64,000 bases of DNA from an uncultured Ruminococcus sp. (GCA_902785365.1 CACZYC010000001.1:62001-126000); one strand, 5' to 3'. Numbered from the stretch's first letter, positions 15,662-25,082 are shown. Notes: a model not told the origin generated them from the sequence alone. Numbers and translations: made by a program.

Positions 15662-18600
15662 TTATGCGAGCAGGTTGCTCATATTGTATGTAGCCGCCGA
15701 GCTGACTTGTACGCCGTCGTCGGTTACGACATAGGTGTAGAAGTAGATTGAAGCGTCCTTAGCCTTGCTTATACTGAAGTACGGAGCGTAGCGGAACTGG
15801 TACTGTCCCGACTGGTTATACCAGTTGACGGAAGAGTTGTGAACGGCAATCTTGTTCGTTGTGCCTGTTCCTGTCTTAATTTCATCAACCGCCGCAGCGA
15901 TTTCGTCCTCGGACTTGCTGCTCAGAGCAAAGGCTACGCCCATTCTCTTGAACTTGTTTGTGCCTGTGTTTGCCGTGGCGAGCATTTCGAGCTCGACCTT
16001 ATCGTCAGTTACCGAAATACTGTTCAAATCTATAAAGGCGTATTCAGCCAGTGACGAGGGGTTGTCGGTTGTGATGTCGGTGTCCTTGCAAACATAGAAC
16101 TTGTAGAAACCGCCCGTAAATACAACCTTGCCGTCAACGAGGTACGATTTAGGCTCACCTGTGCCCAAGGTAGCGGTTTTCATATATTTATACCTGCCCA
16201 GTTCATAACCGTTACTGGTTACCTTGTACGTCTTCTCCGTGTTGTTAATCTGCACATTGATTGTGCTCTCACTAACCTCATATGTGTATCCGTTGTATTC
16301 AAGGTATGGGTTTTTAATCATGGGCTGGTTGATTTCAATAAAGGTCTGAAGCGAGTATTCATTACTCGGTTCAACAGTTTTTGTTACAGTTTTTTCAACA
16401 AGCTGACCTGTACCTTCGTCATAGATGTTGTACTTGTAGTTGATTGTGGTAAGGTCAAAGCTCTTTGTGCCTGTGTAGGTATTGCCGCCGAACTCAGCTG
16501 TCGCGGTGTAGGTGTTCTTGCCGTTCTCGACATTGGATGTAACTTCCGCTTCAACTGTTTCCTTATGCTTACATCGGGTATCGGTACAAGTGAACTCAGC
16601 GGTTGCCGAGCTGTAATCATCAGACCAGCTCCATGACGGCTCGCCGTACTTATGCGCGTCGCTGAACGTGTATGCTATACTCTTCTGTCCGAGCGAGGTG
16701 CGGCTGAAGGTTGTATCGTGAGTTATAAGGGCATTAACTTTCATATTATTGAAAGCATAATTGCTTAACGTAATTTTACCCTTGTAATCGAGCTTGATAT
16801 CAAGTTCGTTACCGCCCGCGTTATTTGCCCACGAGAAGGCAGCATAGCCGATGTTTGAAAGGCTTGAAGTGTCGCCCTTGACCTTAGAGACGTCCAGACC
16901 CCAGAAAGTATATGACGTAATCTCTTTAATATTCTCGGTCAAAGTGAGCTCAAACTGAGTTGATCCACTTTTGAAGAGCTTGCAATTATCATTTGAAGTC
17001 GATGTGATGTTGTTGCCGAGAATTGTAATCGGTTTGCCGTTATAGGTCTTGGGAATCACGAGCTCGTCAATGTCCTTGGGACCTGTGTAGTAGTTAATCT
17101 GATACTCGGTATCGTTATTTATTAAATCAAAGTCGAAGTACGAGAGAGTAAGTTCATTCGCGTTGAGCTCGCCGCCTAAGCTTCCGTCAGAGTTAACGGC
17201 GTAATATTTGTTGTCTATCTCTGCATATTCAATTGTGCCGAGATGATACTCGCCGTTGTCGTCTATGTATGGTTCTGTCTTATCAGTAACAGGAACAAAC
17301 TCAGCGCTTACGGTCACGTCGCTATCAGGCATTTCAAAGCTGTACACACCGTTTGCGGGTGTAATCTCGTTGCCGTTGACCAGTACGTTCTTAATGGCGT
17401 AATGCGCCGCGGGAGTGACGTCCAGGGTAATAATCGTACCCGAGGAAGCTGTTTGCTCGGATGCGGTAACAGTACCGTTCTCAGAGGTGTTCACAGTTAT
17501 GGTATGCGGTGTATCCCATACAGCGAGTGCGGTAGCCGACTGATTGGATGTGGCGACAAAACGATCGCCGTGGTTATAATACTTGCCGTTGATTGACCAG
17601 CATTTGAATTTACTTCCCTCGGGAGCGGTAAAGTCACAACCAGGGAGGAAATACTGCTCGTCCCTTATGTGTTCGCTTTCCATCTCGCCCGATCCGCCGT
17701 TCGCGTCAAAGTTAAGGATAAACGGTTTGCTGAGAATTATATTATCGGAATTGCTGATATATTCCGTAAAATAATCGTCGTTATCGCTCAGGAAATTATG
17801 AGCTACGGCTTTATCGTTCAGCTCGGAGGTAATGGTACAGGGCAGATTCTCTGTATCCTCGGCGGTTACACCGATTACGGTGTCTTCGCTCAGTTTTTCC
17901 GCGATATTAATAACCGCTCCTGTCTCAAGATAAACGTTTTCATCTGTTTTGTTGTCTTGAGCGTCGATAAAGCTGTTCATATGAATTATAACATCGCCGT
18001 GGATGTTAAGATTTCCGTCCGACGCGACATAAATGCCCGCGCCGTGAGTTGACGAAGTGTTGTCGGTGATTCCTCCGCCGTATATGTTGAATGTACCGCC
18101 GCTGCCGACAGACACGGCTCCGTTTGTAAAGCCATTAAGATGACCCGCGTACAGGTTAAATGTACCGTTGACATTTATTTTTTTACCCGTAACTACGCCC
18201 TTGCCTGTTTCGTCATATATGTTTAGAGACGCTCCCTGACCAACGGTATAATTGTCACCCGTAACGGTGAGTTTGTGTCCCATAAGGCAGATGTTCAGCG
18301 TATTGCCCGATGAGAGCGACGAGGCGGGTAATTCTGTATCTTCAATCAGGTAATAGTTGCCCGAGACTGACAGCACGCTGTTATTGAGGCAGGGCTCAAA
18401 GACCATTCCATCCTCGTGCTCGTGGTTTTCATATTCTATTTTATTAAATTCCGCATAGAAAGTAACCTGTGTTGACGGCATCGTGATGGTAAAATTCTCA
18501 CTACTTTCGACTGGAGTAAGATCGTGCAGTACTCCATTGCCGTGGTCCTTGCGGATATACCAGATTCTTGATAACCGATAACCCTCTTCAGGCTGAGGTT

Positions 18601-20977
18601 TTACAGTAATCGTTGTGCCTTCCGCCGCCATATTATAATTCGTAACGAGCGTACCGTGCGTCAAATTTTCGCCTGTTTTGACCAGATATTGATTTTCATA
18701 TTGATAATTGAACTCCATATCCTCGGTGACGATGACCTTGTCGCCAGGTTGGTAGGTATTATCGCCGTTAGTCCATGCTGTGAACTTTTTAACCGTGCCT
18801 TCGTCATCAGGCTCGCTGTCTCTGCCTTCCGGAAGAGTGTAGTTCGCGCCGACGATAGTCGGATATGCTCTGGTGCTGATCGGGTCGGTAAAGGTGATAG
18901 TCGTCATCTGATTGATGACATTGTTATACAGTGAACATTCACAGATGTTCTCGTTATAAAAATGCGGCTCGTTGAGCTTTTCGTATTTACAGTTATCACA
19001 ATGCATAGAATGGGTCTGTTCTGTCACGTCATAGGTTCTGTTCAGATGCCAGCAGGGCAGTATCAAAACAACATTACCTTCGCTCTGGCATGTCTTGACG
19101 CGATTATTAGTTGACGCGTGTGTGATGATATTTCTATCCTTTAGATTCTCGTACGCCGCAAGCGCTTCCGATAAATCCGTAATCCCGGAAAAATCCTGTG
19201 CCGTATCTACGAGATCCGAGACACTGAGATTGTCTATATTAAGAGAATATACCGTATAATCGTCGGGAAGATCAAGCGTTCCAAGCTCGTCTCCGTGATC
19301 TCCGTAACCAATCGCGCAAGCATCGTTATAGCCCGCGGCTAAAACGATACCGCCTGTAATCTCGACGGGACCGCCTTCTCCGCCTGTGCCTCTGCCGTTG
19401 TCAAAATAATAGTCCCATAAGGCCTCAGGGACATTGTCCGCGTCGGTAAAGTTGAGCTGCTCCATGCCCGCTCCGATTCCTGCGCCGCCGAAATACGAAT
19501 CATTCCCAACGCCGAATCCACCGCCGTAGGTGAAGACCACGCCGCCTTGGATATAGATCTTTCCTTTCTGACTGCCGCGGGCGCCGCAGCCGATACCCGC
19601 GCCTCCTTCGGAGGTCTTGGTGAGCATATTCAGCAGAGGTACTTCGTTCGCCACGATATGGATCAGCCTCAAGAACTCATTATCGTCATAGACAACGCCG
19701 CTTCTGGCGTGGACGCTGCCGCCCTTGATGTAGATAGGAGAGTCAAGGTCGCTCTGCATACCCGCGCCAATGCCCGCGCCGTTGGATGAAGCTGCGTATA
19801 CTTCACCGCCGGTAATTGTAATAGTGCCTTTGGTGTTTTCATCATACCCGCCGCCGATGCCCGCGCCTCTTTTCGACATCGTCCGAACATCTCCGCCTGA
19901 GATATTGATGTTACCCATCTTGCCGTCCTCGGCCGCGCCGATGCCCGCGCCGTCGGAGCCGCGCGCGTTGACCTTGCCGCCTGAGATATTAATCGTGTCG
20001 ACGTTACAGTCCTCTCCGCTGCCGATACCTGCGGCATTTTCGCCGCCTTTGGCGGTGACCTCGCCGCCGGAAATATTGATCAGGCCGCTGTTGCCGTTAT
20101 CGCCGCCGCCGATACCCGCGGCGAGCTTGCCGCCTTTGGCGTTGACGGTACCGCCGTAGATGTTGATGGTGGCTTTGTTGTCCTCTTCGTTTCCGCTGCC
20201 GATACCTGCGCCTTCTTTACCGCCCGTGGCTGTGATATCGCCGCCGTAGATATTGATGAGCTTGACGGAGGAGTCCTCGCCGCCGCCGATACCTGCGCCG
20301 TAGTCGCCGCCCTTGGCAGTGATTTCGCCGCCGTAGATGTTGATGACCTTGAGGTTGTCTGCGTTATTGGTTGATCTGCCGGCGCCGATTCCCGCGCCCA
20401 TGTCGCCGCCATACGCTTCGATCTTGCCGCCGTAGAACGTGATCTCCTCATAGCCGGAGGAATCATTCTTACCCGTGCCGATACCGGCGTCCTTGTTGCC
20501 GCCTTTGGCGATGATGTTACCGCCTTTGAAGATAAGGCGCCCTGTCTTTTTCTCATCCAAAGCGCCTATACCCGCGCCGTCGGCATTATATACGTTCACT
20601 TTACCCTTGTCGCCGTCCTGACCGTAAAAGGTAAGCGTGGAGCTCTGCGGAACTTTGATTCCTTTATTGTTCTCCAGCGTATAGTTGTTGCAAAGAACGA
20701 TTCCGACATTCGCGTTCTCTTTGATTTCCAGCCTCTTGGAATAGGTAATGTTGCTGTCGACAACATACGTACCGCTGCCGAGCGATGCCATATTCTTATT
20801 TAACGCTGTATAGTCGATAATGTTCTTAACTGTGTTAATAACCTTCTTCTGTGACGCGTCCCATTCCTTGTCAACATACTCAACGATTGTTGCCGCGTTA
20901 AACGAAATCGCGCTGAATATACTGAGTATCATCAGCGTTGCCAATAGAATGCTCAACGGTTTTGTGAGTTTTCGCAT
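15662..20977 (-). CDS. Giant secreted repeat protein (1,771 aa) with AGIG beta-helix repeats and InlB B-repeat-like domains
   Basis: Signal peptide at residues 1-29 (SILLATLMILSIFSAISFNA). Residues ~135-510 hold twelve AGIG repeats of about 33 residues, each GAGIGxG - loop - INIYGG - EITAKGG, expected to fold as a right-handed beta-helix. Then follow InlB B-repeat-like modules (FTAWTNGDNTYQPGDKVIV; FNANGG-type FDANGGSGEMESEH with KCWSINGKYYNHGD), Flg_new_2-like modules (MPDSDVTVSAEF), a second beta-helix segment (SGGTFNIYGGGI) and a C-terminal domain ending AATYNMSNLLA. No LPXTG or other anchor, so retention is unclear. Starts 39 bp after the second regulator gene on the same strand, with AGGAGG, so probably co-transcribed with that two-component system. 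Confidence 0.9.
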   Translation of the reverse strand: MRKLTKPLSILLATLMILSIFSAISFNAATIVEYVDKEWDASQKKVINTVKNIIDYTALNKNMASLGSGTYVVDSNITYSKRLEIKENANVGIVLCNNYTLENNKGIKVPQSSTLTFYGQDGDKGKVNVYNADGAGIGALDEKKTGRLIFKGGNIIAKGGNKDAGIGTGKNDSSGYEEITFYGGKIEAYGGDMGAGIGAGRSTNNADNLKVINIYGGEITAKGGDYGAGIGGGEDSSVKLINIYGGDITATGGKEGAGIGSGNEEDNKATINIYGGTVNAKGGKLAAGIGGGDNGNSGLINISGGEVTAKGGENAAGIGSGEDCNVDTINISGGKVNARGSDGAGIGAAEDGKMGNINISGGDVRTMSKRGAGIGGGYDENTKGTITITGGEVYAASSNGAGIGAGMQSDLDSPIYIKGGSVHARSGVVYDDNEFLRLIHIVANEVPLLNMLTKTSEGGAGIGCGARGSQKGKIYIQGGVVFTYGGGFGVGNDSYFGGAGIGAGMEQLNFTDADNVPEALWDYYFDNGRGTGGEGGPVEITGGIVLAAGYNDACAIGYGDHGDELGTLDLPDDYTVYSLNIDNLSVSDLVDTAQDFSGITDLSEALAAYENLKDRNIITHASTNNRVKTCQSEGNVVLILPCWHLNRTYDVTEQTHSMHCDNCKYEKLNEPHFYNENICECSLYNNVINQMTTITFTDPISTRAYPTIVGANYTLPEGRDSEPDDEGTVKKFTAWTNGDNTYQPGDKVIVTEDMEFNYQYENQYLVKTGENLTHGTLVTNYNMAAEGTTITVKPQPEEGYRLSRIWYIRKDHGNGVLHDLTPVESSENFTITMPSTQVTFYAEFNKIEYENHEHEDGMVFEPCLNNSVLSVSGNYYLIEDTELPASSLSSGNTLNICLMGHKLTVTGDNYTVGQGASLNIYDETGKGVVTGKKINVNGTFNLYAGHLNGFTNGAVSVGSGGTFNIYGGGITDNTSSTHGAGIYVASDGNLNIHGDVIIHMNSFIDAQDNKTDENVYLETGAVINIAEKLSEDTVIGVTAEDTENLPCTITSELNDKAVAHNFLSDNDDYFTEYISNSDNIILSKPFILNFDANGGSGEMESEHIRDEQYFLPGCDFTAPEGSKFKCWSINGKYYNHGDRFVATSNQSATALAVWDTPHTITVNTSENGTVTASEQTASSGTIITLDVTPAAHYAIKNVLVNGNEITPANGVYSFEMPDSDVTVSAEFVPVTDKTEPYIDDNGEYHLGTIEYAEIDNKYYAVNSDGSLGGELNANELTLSYFDFDLINNDTEYQINYYTGPKDIDELVIPKTYNGKPITILGNNITSTSNDNCKLFKSGSTQFELTLTENIKEITSYTFWGLDVSKVKGDTSSLSNIGYAAFSWANNAGGNELDIKLDYKGKITLSNYAFNNMKVNALITHDTTFSRTSLGQKSIAYTFSDAHKYGEPSWSWSDDYSSATAEFTCTDTRCKHKETVEAEVTSNVENGKNTYTATAEFGGNTYTGTKSFDLTTINYKYNIYDEGTGQLVEKTVTKTVEPSNEYSLQTFIEINQPMIKNPYLEYNGYTYEVSESTINVQINNTEKTYKVTSNGYELGRYKYMKTATLGTGEPKSYLVDGKVVFTGGFYKFYVCKDTDITTDNPSSLAEYAFIDLNSISVTDDKVELEMLATANTGTNKFKRMGVAFALSSKSEDEIAAAVDEIKTGTGTTNKIAVHNSSVNWYNQSGQYQFRYAPYFSISKAKDASIYFYTYVVTDDGVQVSSAATYNMSNLLA
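19455..20582 (-). repeat. AGIG-repeat block within the giant surface protein
   Basis: Twelve AGIG units are encoded here; at DNA level GATACCCGCGCC-like words recur about every 100 bp, making the block GC-richer than its surroundings and prone to recombination. Confidence 0.85.
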
Positions 20978-21016
20978 AAATATTCCTCCTATAATAAACT
21001 AATATATAATACATAA

Positions 21017-21805
21017 TTAGTATAAATCTTCATCGAACATGAAGTCAGCCCAATAATACTGGCTCATATACTCGTTCTGGTAAGAGTTGACCGCGCCCGC
21101 GTCCAGTTCCTTGAAGCGGTAATAGTCGCAGTCCAGCACATCGGGGTTGACCGCGAGAGCGTTGTAGCTCCTGACCACAGCGTCCTCCGCACCGACAGCT
21201 TTAAGACTTTTAATCATCGCGTAGATGTATGTCTGCAACAGGTTTTGCAGCTTCTTTTCGTAGGGCTCGTCCTCGTAAATAGCCGCAAAAAGCTCTCTCG
21301 TGGTGCAGGAAGTGCCCTGCTTGTGTACGAGGTAGGCGAATACCTCCTTTGCTTTGCTTCGTTCAAAACGAACATGAGCTCCGTCGGGAGTGAATACGTC
21401 AAAGTTGCCGAAGCACTGCACGCGCAGTTTGGCGTTTTTCTTGGGAACAATCGGGAAACGCAAATCCTCAAGCTCCGTTTTAACCTCCTCGGCAGTGACG
21501 GGCTTCATAATATATCCCGAAGCCTTCATATCCATCGCGTCGCCTTTGTACTCGGAAAAACCCGTAACAAAGATTATGTTCATTTTTCGGTTGATTTCCT
21601 TTAGCTTTTTTGCAAGCTCCACGCCGTTCATACCGCGCATATGGATATCCAAAAAGGCAACGTCACAGTCGTTTTGCTTGGCGTCCTCCAGTAAATCCGC
21701 CTGTTTACGGAACGCGGTGACGTCCGCGTCGGGCTTTGCTTCTTTAATTGCCGATTCCAGCATTTTCAGCGCCAAAGGCTCATCGTCAAGACACAGTATT
21801 CTCAT
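21017..21805 (-). CDS. Response regulator with SARP-like output domain (second copy)
   Basis: A 262-aa paralog of the regulator at 5740-6534, with the same receiver (CLDDEP, Asp53 in FLDIHMRG, MKPVT) and output domain (LRVQCFGNFDVFTPDGAHVR, RSKAKEVFAYLVHKQG). The C-terminal ~45 residues, including DAGAVNSY and SQYYWADF, are nearly the same in both. It overlaps the kinase gene by 20 bp. Its own target is probably the TACAAAGA/TGCAAAGA repeat promoter at 23756, which differs from the TGTTGTA type, so the two paralogs may have separated DNA specificities (inference). Confidence 0.92.
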   Translation of the reverse strand: MRILCLDDEPLALKMLESAIKEAKPDADVTAFRKQADLLEDAKQNDCDVAFLDIHMRGMNGVELAKKLKEINRKMNIIFVTGFSEYKGDAMDMKASGYIMKPVTAEEVKTELEDLRFPIVPKKNAKLRVQCFGNFDVFTPDGAHVRFERSKAKEVFAYLVHKQGTSCTTRELFAAIYEDEPYEKKLQNLLQTYIYAMIKSLKAVGAEDAVVRSYNALAVNPDVLDCDYYRFKELDAGAVNSYQNEYMSQYYWADFMFDEDLY

Positions 21806-23648
21806 TCGGTTGTTCCTCCTTGGGCAATATCACGGTCACTGTTGTCCCTTCTCCGACAACGCTTTCTATTATAACTTCGCCGCCGCACATATCGCGCAGG
21901 CGTTTTTTTGTATTCTCCATACCGATGTGAGAGCGCCCGTCGTTCTTTTGGCTGTTCACATCGAATCCCACTCCGTCGTCACTGATAATAACCTCGTAGG
22001 CTGTTTCGGTTTCGTGTGTGGAGATTTTTACCGTGCCGCCGTCCTCTTTCATACCTACTCCGTGTTTGACGGCGTTCTCAACAAGCGGCTGTATGGATAA
22101 CAGCGGAAGTTTGAAATCTGTCGTCTGTATGTCGTACTCGATATTCAGTAAATCGTCAAACCGCATTTTTTCGATATATAAATATTTTTTTAAATGTTCA
22201 AGCTCCTGTGCAAACGGCACGGGAGCGGTTTGTTTCAGGGAATCCATATTGCCGCGGAGATATTTGGCAAAGGTGATAGTCGCCTCTTTGGCGGTTTTGG
22301 GGTCAAGCTCGCACATCATCGCTATTGAGGTCAAAGCGTTATACATAAAGTGAGGTCGAATCTGGCTTACCATGACGTTTACCTTTGCTTCATACAGCTC
22401 TTTCTGTATTTGCTGATAGCGGATTGCTTCTTTATATTGCTTACGTAAATCCAGTATCAGGCTGACAATCTGATATGCCATTATAATTGCCAGACCGTAG
22501 TTGAAGAATCTCGACCCCGCGAGGTGAATAAACTGGTCGAGAATATCGAGCGAAAGAGTAATTAAAAGCGGGCTCCAGGAAAGCAGGAACACAAGCGCGT
22601 TACGGTTGCCGCGGGTCTCTACGCAAAGCAGCACCAGCATAACGGCAACGCAAACCGCTGTGTTTATAAACATATTCGGTTTTGTGGCGGTTAGGTCCAT
22701 CGTGTTTGTAAGGTGTAATACACCCGCTGCCGCGGCGCTCAGGAAGAATACGGCAACGATACAGTTTGCTATCGCTCTTGTTACGGGTTTTGTGAGATTG
22801 GATTTGAAATAGAGCAATGCCACCGTTATAAACAGATAGCTTGTCATCCTGACAACAAACAGACATATCGTCACGTCGGTAATCCAAAGATTCAGGAAAT
22901 CTCCGAGCGACTGGGTTATCATATATAGTCCCCAGAAAAAGCACAGCGCTCCGAAGCAGAGATATTTATAGTTGATTTTTCCAAGTACAAAGCTCGAAAC
23001 GGGGAAGAAGAACAGCCCGAAAAAGCACACGAGAACAAAGAGCAGAAAGCTCGGCATTGACTTAAAGAACAGCTGATTATACAGTCCGTCCTGGTGGCAA
23101 TACATAACTCCTAAGCAATCCGACAAGCTCTGCGTTGCCAATGAGTACGGGTACTCAACTTCCATAATCATATCCTGCTTACCGTTAAGAACCGTCTTGG
23201 GGAATGATTCGGTTAGAATTTCCGTTACACCGTAACCGGGGGTACAAATCATCCTGTCAGCGGGAACAAAAAGCTCCTCGGGCATATCGGGTTTGTTTCT
23301 GCGGTTGGAAATCTCAAATTTTCCGTCGGCTGAACGTAGAGTGAACCATACATCTTTTGATGAAAAGGCTAATGTATCGAAGTTAGCCGCCGTTTCATCG
23401 AGCCTGCCCTTGATGGTTGCTTTATGGAAATGGTCGTTGATAGTTTTTGTTGGATTTACATTCTTCCATTTTCCGCCGTCCACGGAGTATTTGCCTACGA
23501 GTATAGTGCTCATTTTTTTATTTGTAAAGTCCGTCTGAAAATACGGAATACATTGTACAATCATAAAAACCAGCGCAAATAATACCAAACCGACAATTAC
23601 GGAAGTGAATACTTTTCCGCCTAGATATTCTTTTATCTTTGTTTTCAT
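21786..23648 (-). CDS. Sensor histidine kinase with extracellular domain (second copy)
   Basis: A 620-aa kinase. One membrane segment near residues 12-33 is followed by a ~150-residue extracellular domain with aromatic and strand-rich sequence, then about seven membrane helices (7TMR-DISM-like layout), a coiled coil, a His_kinase domain (QIRPHFMYNALTS) and a HATPase domain (ENAVKHGVGMK, SDDGVGFDV, SHIGMENTKKRL). The kinase core closely resembles that of the first kinase, but the sensor part differs, so the inputs should differ. ATG at 23648 is chosen (AAGGG 9 nt upstream) over the TTG at 23657. Confidence 0.92.
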   Translation of the reverse strand: MKTKIKEYLGGKVFTSVIVGLVLFALVFMIVQCIPYFQTDFTNKKMSTILVGKYSVDGGKWKNVNPTKTINDHFHKATIKGRLDETAANFDTLAFSSKDVWFTLRSADGKFEISNRRNKPDMPEELFVPADRMICTPGYGVTEILTESFPKTVLNGKQDMIMEVEYPYSLATQSLSDCLGVMYCHQDGLYNQLFFKSMPSFLLFVLVCFFGLFFFPVSSFVLGKINYKYLCFGALCFFWGLYMITQSLGDFLNLWITDVTICLFVVRMTSYLFITVALLYFKSNLTKPVTRAIANCIVAVFFLSAAAAGVLHLTNTMDLTATKPNMFINTAVCVAVMLVLLCVETRGNRNALVFLLSWSPLLITLSLDILDQFIHLAGSRFFNYGLAIIMAYQIVSLILDLRKQYKEAIRYQQIQKELYEAKVNVMVSQIRPHFMYNALTSIAMMCELDPKTAKEATITFAKYLRGNMDSLKQTAPVPFAQELEHLKKYLYIEKMRFDDLLNIEYDIQTTDFKLPLLSIQPLVENAVKHGVGMKEDGGTVKISTHETETAYEVIISDDGVGFDVNSQKNDGRSHIGMENTKKRLRDMCGGEVIIESVVGEGTTVTVILPKEEQPNENTVS

Positions 23649-23678
23649 TTTAATCAACCCTTGAGTTATGCTTTTTTT

Positions 23679-23687
23679 ATTATATCA
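23679..23687 (-). promoter_or_regulatory. Extended -10 promoter of the second kinase-regulator-surface-protein operon
   Basis: On the minus strand TGATATAAT, about 30 bp before the kinase start; the -35 region is poor, as expected for an extended -10 promoter. Confidence 0.5.
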
Positions 23688-23755
23688 TAACCGCTATGGA
23701 ATAGAAAGAAAAAACTTTTTAAAAAAATTAAAAATTTTTAAAAAACTCCCGATAT

Positions 23756-23790
23756 TTACAAAGAAGTTGCAAAGATTGACCTGATATACT
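23756..23790 (+). promoter_or_regulatory. SARP-box-like promoter, variant motif (TACAAAGA / TGCAAAGA, 11 bp apart)
   Basis: TTACAAA at 23756-23762 and TTGCAAA at 23767-23773 are direct repeats in 11-bp register, ending 11 bp before TATACT within the extended -10 TGATATACT. The layout parallels 8056-8089 and 8674-8707 but the repeat word differs. It faces away from the second kinase operon and drives the damaged gene at 23856. Confidence 0.6.
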
Positions 23791-23855
23791 TTAGTCACAG
23801 TCAAGGGAGAAACAAATCCGACGACCAAAACAACATTATAAAAGGAGAAACAAAA

Positions 23856-24167
23856 ACGGTTGATACGGACTATCGCTACATCACCAATGTCAACTATACC
23901 AGAGGCACAACAAACGGTAAGGGTACAATCAAGGACGACCACCGCAACTTTACTAACTACAGACTTTACACTCTCGTAGTTACCTATGAAAACGAGGGTT
24001 CCGGCGAGAAAACGGCTGAAAAGATTGACGCAAGGTCTTACATCCGCTACTACGACGCTAACGGCAAGCTCCGTGTATTCTACAACGATTACAAGAAGAA
24101 TATGTACTACGGCGGTTGTCTGTGCAGCTACAACCAGGTTGCGGGTATGGCGATTCCGCAGAAATAA
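23856..24167 (+). pseudogene. Secreted-protein gene that lost its start codon and signal peptide
   Basis: A 103-codon open frame ends at TAA 24165-24167 and reads like a folded domain (YRYITNVNYTRGTTNGKG, NYRLYTLVVTYENEGSG, RSYIRYYDANGKLRVFYN, GGCLCSYNQVAG). A perfect ribosome site, AAAGGAG, sits where a start should be, but the codon 8 nt later is ACG, and no ATG, GTG or TTG is in frame until near the end. In the sister locus (8750) the same promoter and ribosome site precede a signal peptide. The simplest reading is a deletion of start plus signal peptide with promoter, ribosome site and mature domain kept. Initiation at ACG is possible but unlikely. Confidence 0.65.
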
Positions 24168-24190
24168 TAGTTATTTGATTACTTTAAAAA

Positions 24191-24274
24191 ACAAAAAAGC
24201 CCCCGTTTGAACCGCACCATTTTGTGCTGTCTACACAAAATGGTGCGGTTCACCGTTGGGCGCGCTTTTTTGTT
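24191..24274 (+). terminator. Terminator containing a long perfect palindrome
   Basis: Outer arms ACAAAAAAGC / GCTTTTTTGT enclose a perfect 18-bp inverted repeat with a 7-nt loop (arms 24209-24226 and 24234-24251; core word ACCGCACCATTTTGTG). The outer pair is an ordinary terminator stem with A/T runs; the inner repeat looks like an inserted palindrome. Confidence 0.75.
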
Positions 24275-24278
24275 TGAT

Positions 24279-24306
24279 TTTACAAATTACTCTTGTGAAA
24301 TATAAT
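24279..24306 (+). promoter_or_regulatory. Promoter of the acetolactate decarboxylase gene
   Basis: TTTACA, a 16-bp spacer and a perfect TATAAT; start codon 48 bp further on. Confidence 0.7.
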
Positions 24307-24353
24307 GAATAGTGTTAAAATAAAAGCAGTTATCCGTTAAGGAGGATATCAAA

Positions 24354-25082
24354 ATGAAATCAAGCAAAATTTATCAGGTTTCCACCCTGCAGGCTTTAGC
24401 CCTCGGATATACAAAACCCGTCGTTACGGTTCAGGAGATGATTCAGAACGGTGATATCGGCCTCGGTACGTTTGAGGATGTAGACGGCGAGATGATTATC
24501 CTCGACGGCGTATGCTATCAGGCTAAGCAGGACGGCAGCATCATATGCGCGCCCGAGTCAACAGGTGTACCTTTCGCTGTGGCGGGTTCTGTAAACGACG
24601 GCAAGAAAGTCCTGATGAAAGATATGAAGGATATCAATGCCATTAAAACGGAGCTTACCCTGATGATAGATCTTGATTTCAGCCTTAACAGTATTCATAT
24701 CGCGCGGATAGACGGTTGGTTTGAAACAATTCACGCTCGCGCGGGAGCTCCTTATCGCTCACAGCACGTTTCTTTGAAAGATATCCTTTCAAAAACACAG
24801 AAAGACTTCTGCTTTGAAAAGCTGCACGGCACGCTTGTGTGCGTGTATTTTCCCGATTATATGGACGGTATAAACGCTTCGGGCTGGCATATGCATTTTC
24901 TCTCCGAGGACAGAAAGCTCGGCGGACACGTGTTTGAGGCGGCTATGAGTTCGGGAGAATGTCTGTTGCAGAAAATGGACAGAATCGAGATACAGCTCCC
25001 CAACGACGCGGCGTTTGACACATACTCTCTAAAAGAAGCGTCACAGGATGAAATTGAGGAAGTCGAACAGGGCAACGGCTGA
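24354..25082 (+). CDS. budA: Alpha-acetolactate decarboxylase
   Basis: A 242-aa enzyme converting 2-acetolactate to acetoin plus CO2, an exit route for pyruvate that also limits branched-chain precursors. Family features: STLQALALGYTKP N-terminus, GIGTF-type DIGLGTFEDVDGEMIILDG, Arg/Ser in APYRSQ, and the zinc site GWHMHFLSEDRKLGGHVFE with three His. Length matches the family (about 235-260). Start has AAGGAGG 8 nt upstream. Monocistronic; no acetolactate synthase or butanediol dehydrogenase is adjacent. Confidence 0.95.
   Translation: MKSSKIYQVSTLQALALGYTKPVVTVQEMIQNGDIGLGTFEDVDGEMIILDGVCYQAKQDGSIICAPESTGVPFAVAGSVNDGKKVLMKDMKDINAIKTELTLMIDLDFSLNSIHIARIDGWFETIHARAGAPYRSQHVSLKDILSKTQKDFCFEKLHGTLVCVYFPDYMDGINASGWHMHFLSEDRKLGGHVFEAAMSSGECLLQKMDRIEIQLPNDAAFDTYSLKEASQDEIEEVEQGNG

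Noticed and set aside
19547..20159. Plus-strand open frames opposite the AGIG repeats
   Set aside because: They are antisense frames kept open by the GC-rich repetitive codons; no ribosome sites and low-complexity products.
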